57,691 nt of DNA from CALTSX01 sp051647685. GTDB taxonomy: Bacteria > Chlamydiota > Chlamydiia > Chlamydiales > CALTSX01. The notes beneath the pieces were generated by a model, which was given only the letters and a program-made list of their open reading frames with translations, did not search any database and was not told where the DNA came from. Numbering within the stretch: the first letter of the stretch is position 1; the number at the start of each line of letters is the position of its first letter. Positions 54,488-57,691 of the stretch are shown piece after piece. The DNA is taken from contig JBOFEG010000011.1 in NCBI GenBank assembly GCA_051647685.1, positions 1 to 57,691 of the forward strand. Direction: 5' to 3'. The position numbers and the translations under genes were made by a program.

Positions 54488-55354
54488 TTGATTAGTTGGT
54501 TATCTTGGAATCCCTCACGAGTAATATTTTATCTCCCCATAATCCATCATCCAATTACTTGGTATGGAGTTATTTTGGCACTCGGATATGGTATAGGGTA
54601 TCGTATTTTAGCGATTCTATATCGACATTACTCTGTTAACAATGTAGCTAAGACAAATGTTTCGGAATTGTCTACACAGTTACGGACACAAGAATTTTGT
54701 GAAGCAATTTCAATGTATTGCCTATTCGGGATCTTACTGGGAGCAAGGATTGGACATATTCTCTTTTATGAAAATATTCATGAATATGTATTGTATCCTT
54801 TACGGATTTTTATGACCTGGAAAGGTGGTATTTCTAGTCATGGCGCTATAGTAGGAGCTGCTATTTCTATTGCGTCTTACCTCTATCGATCACAAAATAC
54901 AAAAAAAATCTCATTTCTTCAGGCGACCGATCTCTTAGTGATTCCCTTGACGCTGGGTATGGCCTTTGTTCGCCTTGGCAATTTTATCAACCAAGAAGCA
55001 GTAGGGGTTTATACATCTCTTCCTTGGGGAATTGTTTTTGAAAATCCCTTTATCATTGAAAGCGTCATTCCTAGACATCCAGTTCAAATTTATGAGGCTA
55101 TTGCATATGTTGGACTTTTCTATTTTTTATACAAACTCTATAGAAAGAATATGTCGTTGCTTTCTCCGGGAAAAATAACTTCTTTATTTTTAAGTCTATG
55201 TTTTACTATGCGATTTCTTTTGGAATATCTCAAAGAAGAACCTTTGCATTACCTCAATCTAAGTATGGGACAATGGCTGAGTATTCCATTTATTATTATC
55301 GGTGCTTTCATATTGATCTTTCAGAAGAATTTTGTAGAACTAAAAAATCGATAA
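54488..55354 (+). CDS. lgt: Prolipoprotein diacylglyceryl transferase
   Basis: 288 residues from a TTG with GGAG 7 nt upstream. About seven transmembrane helices; WKGGISSHGAIVGA, FVRLGNFINQEAVG and RHPVQIYEAI are the Lgt motifs. It attaches diacylglyceryl to lipobox Cys residues in the inner membrane. The loop HYSVNNVAKTNVSELSTQLR (about 47-66) is a lineage feature. Confidence 0.95.
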   Translation: MISWLSWNPSRVIFYLPIIHHPITWYGVILALGYGIGYRILAILYRHYSVNNVAKTNVSELSTQLRTQEFCEAISMYCLFGILLGARIGHILFYENIHEYVLYPLRIFMTWKGGISSHGAIVGAAISIASYLYRSQNTKKISFLQATDLLVIPLTLGMAFVRLGNFINQEAVGVYTSLPWGIVFENPFIIESVIPRHPVQIYEAIAYVGLFYFLYKLYRKNMSLLSPGKITSLFLSLCFTMRFLLEYLKEEPLHYLNLSMGQWLSIPFIIIGAFILIFQKNFVELKNR

Positions 55355-55390
55355 TAATATTAAAGAACCTTTTTAAAAAAAGATTTCATC

Positions 55391-55771
55391 ATGACATTGT
55401 TTCCTAGAGCAAATCTTCAACTAGTATACGTATCTGACATTGAACGTTCTACAGAATTTTATAAGACGCTTTTTAATTCTGACCCAATCTTTGTAAGTCC
55501 TCGCTACGTAGCATTTTCAGCTACACATAATGGAAAAGCACTCTTTGCAATTTGGTCAGGTGGAACAAGCCCAGACCTTAGTACTCCCCGTTTTTCTGAA
55601 ATTGGAATTTTATTGTCTTCGAATGAAGAAGTAAATAGCCTCTTTGAAAAATGGGAAAAAGTCCCCAATATTACTATTGTAAAAAAACCTTATGATGAAG
55701 TATTTGGACGTACTTTTATCATTTCAGACCCAGATGGCCACCTTATTCGAGTATCTCCTTTAGATGATTAA
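55391..55771 (+). CDS. VOC/glyoxalase-like superfamily protein
   Basis: 126 residues with the VOC pattern: LQLVYVSDIERSTEFYKTLF at the start, and TFIISDPDGHLIRVSPLD at the end. Members include glyoxalases, dioxygenases and bleomycin-resistance proteins. A typical metal ligand Glu near the end is replaced (HLIRVS), so it may lack metal-dependent catalysis. Substrate unknown. It follows lgt by 36 nt. Confidence 0.85.
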   Translation: MTLFPRANLQLVYVSDIERSTEFYKTLFNSDPIFVSPRYVAFSATHNGKALFAIWSGGTSPDLSTPRFSEIGILLSSNEEVNSLFEKWEKVPNITIVKKPYDEVFGRTFIISDPDGHLIRVSPLDD

Positions 55772-55782
55772 CAGGATCGTAT

Positions 55783-57582
55783 TTATAATTCTTCATCGGA
55801 AAAAGGCGTCACTGGCAAAAGACGAGTAAGGCGTTCTCGAAGTATTCTCTTTTTCTCACAGGGATGCGCTGTGATAGATTCACTTTGCCGATGGATAAAA
55901 GCTTTCAAAGTATTCATGGTTTTGCAAGATTCTTGATACCAAAAATGTTTATATAGAGTATCTATTCTAAAAAGAAGATGATCCATATAATTCGGTAAAA
56001 TTGGGTGTAGAGAAATACTCATCTTGATAACTTCTTTGATGATTTGCTTTTTCTTTTTGTAAAGTCCCTTTCCAACAGATCGTTGGAGAAAGTCCCAAAG
56101 ATAATGCTGTTTTTCTATAGGGATAAAGCGGCAAGCCATTTCATTTTGCAAGCAAAAATACTCTATTCTCTCTGTAATATTGTCTCTATCTACCGTGCAT
56201 TTTTGCATTTCCTGTAGTCTATAGGTAGTGGTACGGACTTGCTGTGCAAAAGTGGATTTCGGTTGATCAATAATGCTATCCTGAATAGCAATGAGTAAAG
56301 ATTGTAATATTTCGGGAGTTATAGATTGTGAAATATGGCGCGCTTTATCTAGACTTTCCCAAAGAATTATTTCAAGGTTTTGATTATCTACAGATTCAAT
56401 AGAAATATTACATAACTCTGTGTAGCTACGTAAAATTTCTTCTTCCATTTGATCCTTAGAAGAAGACTTTTTTTGTTCCTTTAATAAAACGGATTCTATT
56501 TTAATAAAGGCATAGAGGACTGGATCAAAATTTGGAAAATATGATAAAAAAGATCGAGATTTTTCTTGCACGATTAAACGAATAGCAATTCGCAGCTTCG
56601 ATAGTTCGTAATTTTTGGGTAAAGAGGGAATAAGTGACAAAACTGATATCATATTTTGTACAAAAGAGAGATACGTTATCGAAGAATCGCTTTTTCCGCG
56701 ATATATCCAATGGATGTGATTAGAAATATACGTCTCAATAGCCGTTCTTGTAGATTTAGAAAATTCTGCTTGTCCAATGTAGGATTTTGATAAGATGATA
56801 GACACAATAGTGGCAAGCTTTTCCATACTATGAAAAAAATCACTTTGGAACAGATTCAAACAATTATACCTCACAAGATTTTTGAGTTTTTCATAGCTCA
56901 AATTAGGATTTTGATGGATGTAATAGAGCATGTTTTGGCATATAAATCGATCTAACCCATCTGTTTCTTTTTGCATAGGTATACTTTTAAGTATAGAGGG
57001 AGGAAGCAGATGTTGTTGTACAGCCCAAATGGTGCGCGTCAAATTTTGTAGGTTGGGTTGTTTTCCCTCTAAAATTGCAACACACTCGCACAAGTTATTT
57101 GCCAAAGATGGGATTTGATCATAATAACATTGAGAAGATTGTTTATAATTTTCTTGATAACTTCGAATATTCTCTTTAATTAAATAGTTAATATTTAATT
57201 TTCCATCGATTTCATAAGCCTCGCGATAGATGACTTTCTTTTGGTAATAAGAGATCTTTTCCCATGTTCGTTTCAAAGCAGCAATTCCGAGTCTGTAATA
57301 GGGGAATTTTACTTTGAATTCTGGAAGAATTCGCTGAAGAATATCTTTTTCTATTTGATGATTCCAATTTTTAATCCCCCCCTTCTTGTGCATCATTTCG
57401 TTGACCTTTTTACAGAGAAATAGATTTAGATCTGATAGTGGATCTTGAAATTCTTCCATCTCATCCACTGGACACATAGAGTTGATTTGTCTAATAGATT
57501 GTGAGTTTGCAATCAATGAACAATCTTTATGAGATTTCCAAGCATCATTTGGAAAAGGTTGGGAAGTTGCAATATTTGGCAT
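55783..57582 (-). CDS. Large helical hypothetical protein
   Basis: 599 residues, no signal peptide, no membrane segments, rich in Lys, Gln and Ile, predicted mostly helical. Cys and His are scattered with no metal motif I can name. No known domain recognised and no Shine-Dalgarno before the ATG. It ends in the acidic TPFSDEEL, 12 nt from the convergent VOC gene. An effector is one possibility, without direct evidence. Confidence 0.6.
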   Translation of the reverse strand: MPNIATSQPFPNDAWKSHKDCSLIANSQSIRQINSMCPVDEMEEFQDPLSDLNLFLCKKVNEMMHKKGGIKNWNHQIEKDILQRILPEFKVKFPYYRLGIAALKRTWEKISYYQKKVIYREAYEIDGKLNINYLIKENIRSYQENYKQSSQCYYDQIPSLANNLCECVAILEGKQPNLQNLTRTIWAVQQHLLPPSILKSIPMQKETDGLDRFICQNMLYYIHQNPNLSYEKLKNLVRYNCLNLFQSDFFHSMEKLATIVSIILSKSYIGQAEFSKSTRTAIETYISNHIHWIYRGKSDSSITYLSFVQNMISVLSLIPSLPKNYELSKLRIAIRLIVQEKSRSFLSYFPNFDPVLYAFIKIESVLLKEQKKSSSKDQMEEEILRSYTELCNISIESVDNQNLEIILWESLDKARHISQSITPEILQSLLIAIQDSIIDQPKSTFAQQVRTTTYRLQEMQKCTVDRDNITERIEYFCLQNEMACRFIPIEKQHYLWDFLQRSVGKGLYKKKKQIIKEVIKMSISLHPILPNYMDHLLFRIDTLYKHFWYQESCKTMNTLKAFIHRQSESITAHPCEKKRILRERLTRLLPVTPFSDEEL

Positions 57583-57691
57583 AGAATTAGTTATATTTAA
57601 TCAGCCGTAAATGTTTTTCTATCCTAACTTTGACTTTTTGTCTAAATTTTTTTTTAAATCCTTATGTTTTAACAAAAATTAAAAATTACAT

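Noticed and set aside
1..57691. CRISPR array or prophage
   Set aside because: No regularly spaced direct repeats with variable spacers and no phage structural, integrase or lysis genes were seen.

Overview
The window is a stretch of an AT-rich chromosome from a member of the Chlamydiae, outside the classical Chlamydiaceae. The evidence is gene order as I recall it from Chlamydia: groEL-groES beside a divergent pepF; an HU/IHF gene, a conserved hypothetical, accA and msbA; MYG1-HIT-HEAT; infA, tRNA-Thr, tuf, tRNA-Trp, secE, nusG, rplK, rplA, rplJ, rplL, rpoB, rpoC; then transaldolase and a V-type ATPase operon. An L,D-transpeptidase, eukaryote-like ubiquitin-ligase domains and IS200/IS605 debris point to an amoeba- or arthropod-associated lineage such as Rhabdochlamydia, Simkania or Parachlamydia. 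The family is inferred, not proven.

Layout. 1-1300: a decayed TnpB gene with its right-end hairpin, then small secreted or membrane hypotheticals. 1293-6062: an AsmA-like protein, groESL with a CIRCE-type operator, and pepF. 6209-8254: HPr, a DUF151 nuclease-like protein, rpiA and HU/IHF. 8259-15125: conserved hypothetical, L,D-transpeptidase, accA, msbA and an MFS transporter. 15222-23112: a DUF1207 outer-membrane-type protein, an acidic tandem-repeat protein, a large LOG-domain protein, MYG1, HIT, HEAT-repeat and SufE proteins. 23248-36046: the translation and transcription block infA to rpoC, closed by a strong terminator. 36047-42200: an accessory island with two tandem HECT-type E3 ubiquitin ligase homologues on ~35-residue helical repeats, a GNAT acetyltransferase, hypotheticals and a decayed NADAR (YbiA-like) gene. 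42225-51425: tal, two small Cys-containing membrane proteins and the V-ATPase operon. 51433-57582: fumC, a predicted F-box protein with helical repeats, lgt, a VOC protein and a large orphan.

The housekeeping blocks are conserved and densely packed, with many 4-nt or similarly short overlaps. The most unusual content is the ubiquitin-related set: two HECT-like proteins with the active-site Cys in a canonical C-lobe context, and an F-box-like protein about 13 kb away. Bacteria lack ubiquitin, so these are most simply read as effectors acting in a eukaryotic host. That is inference; secretion and activity are untested.
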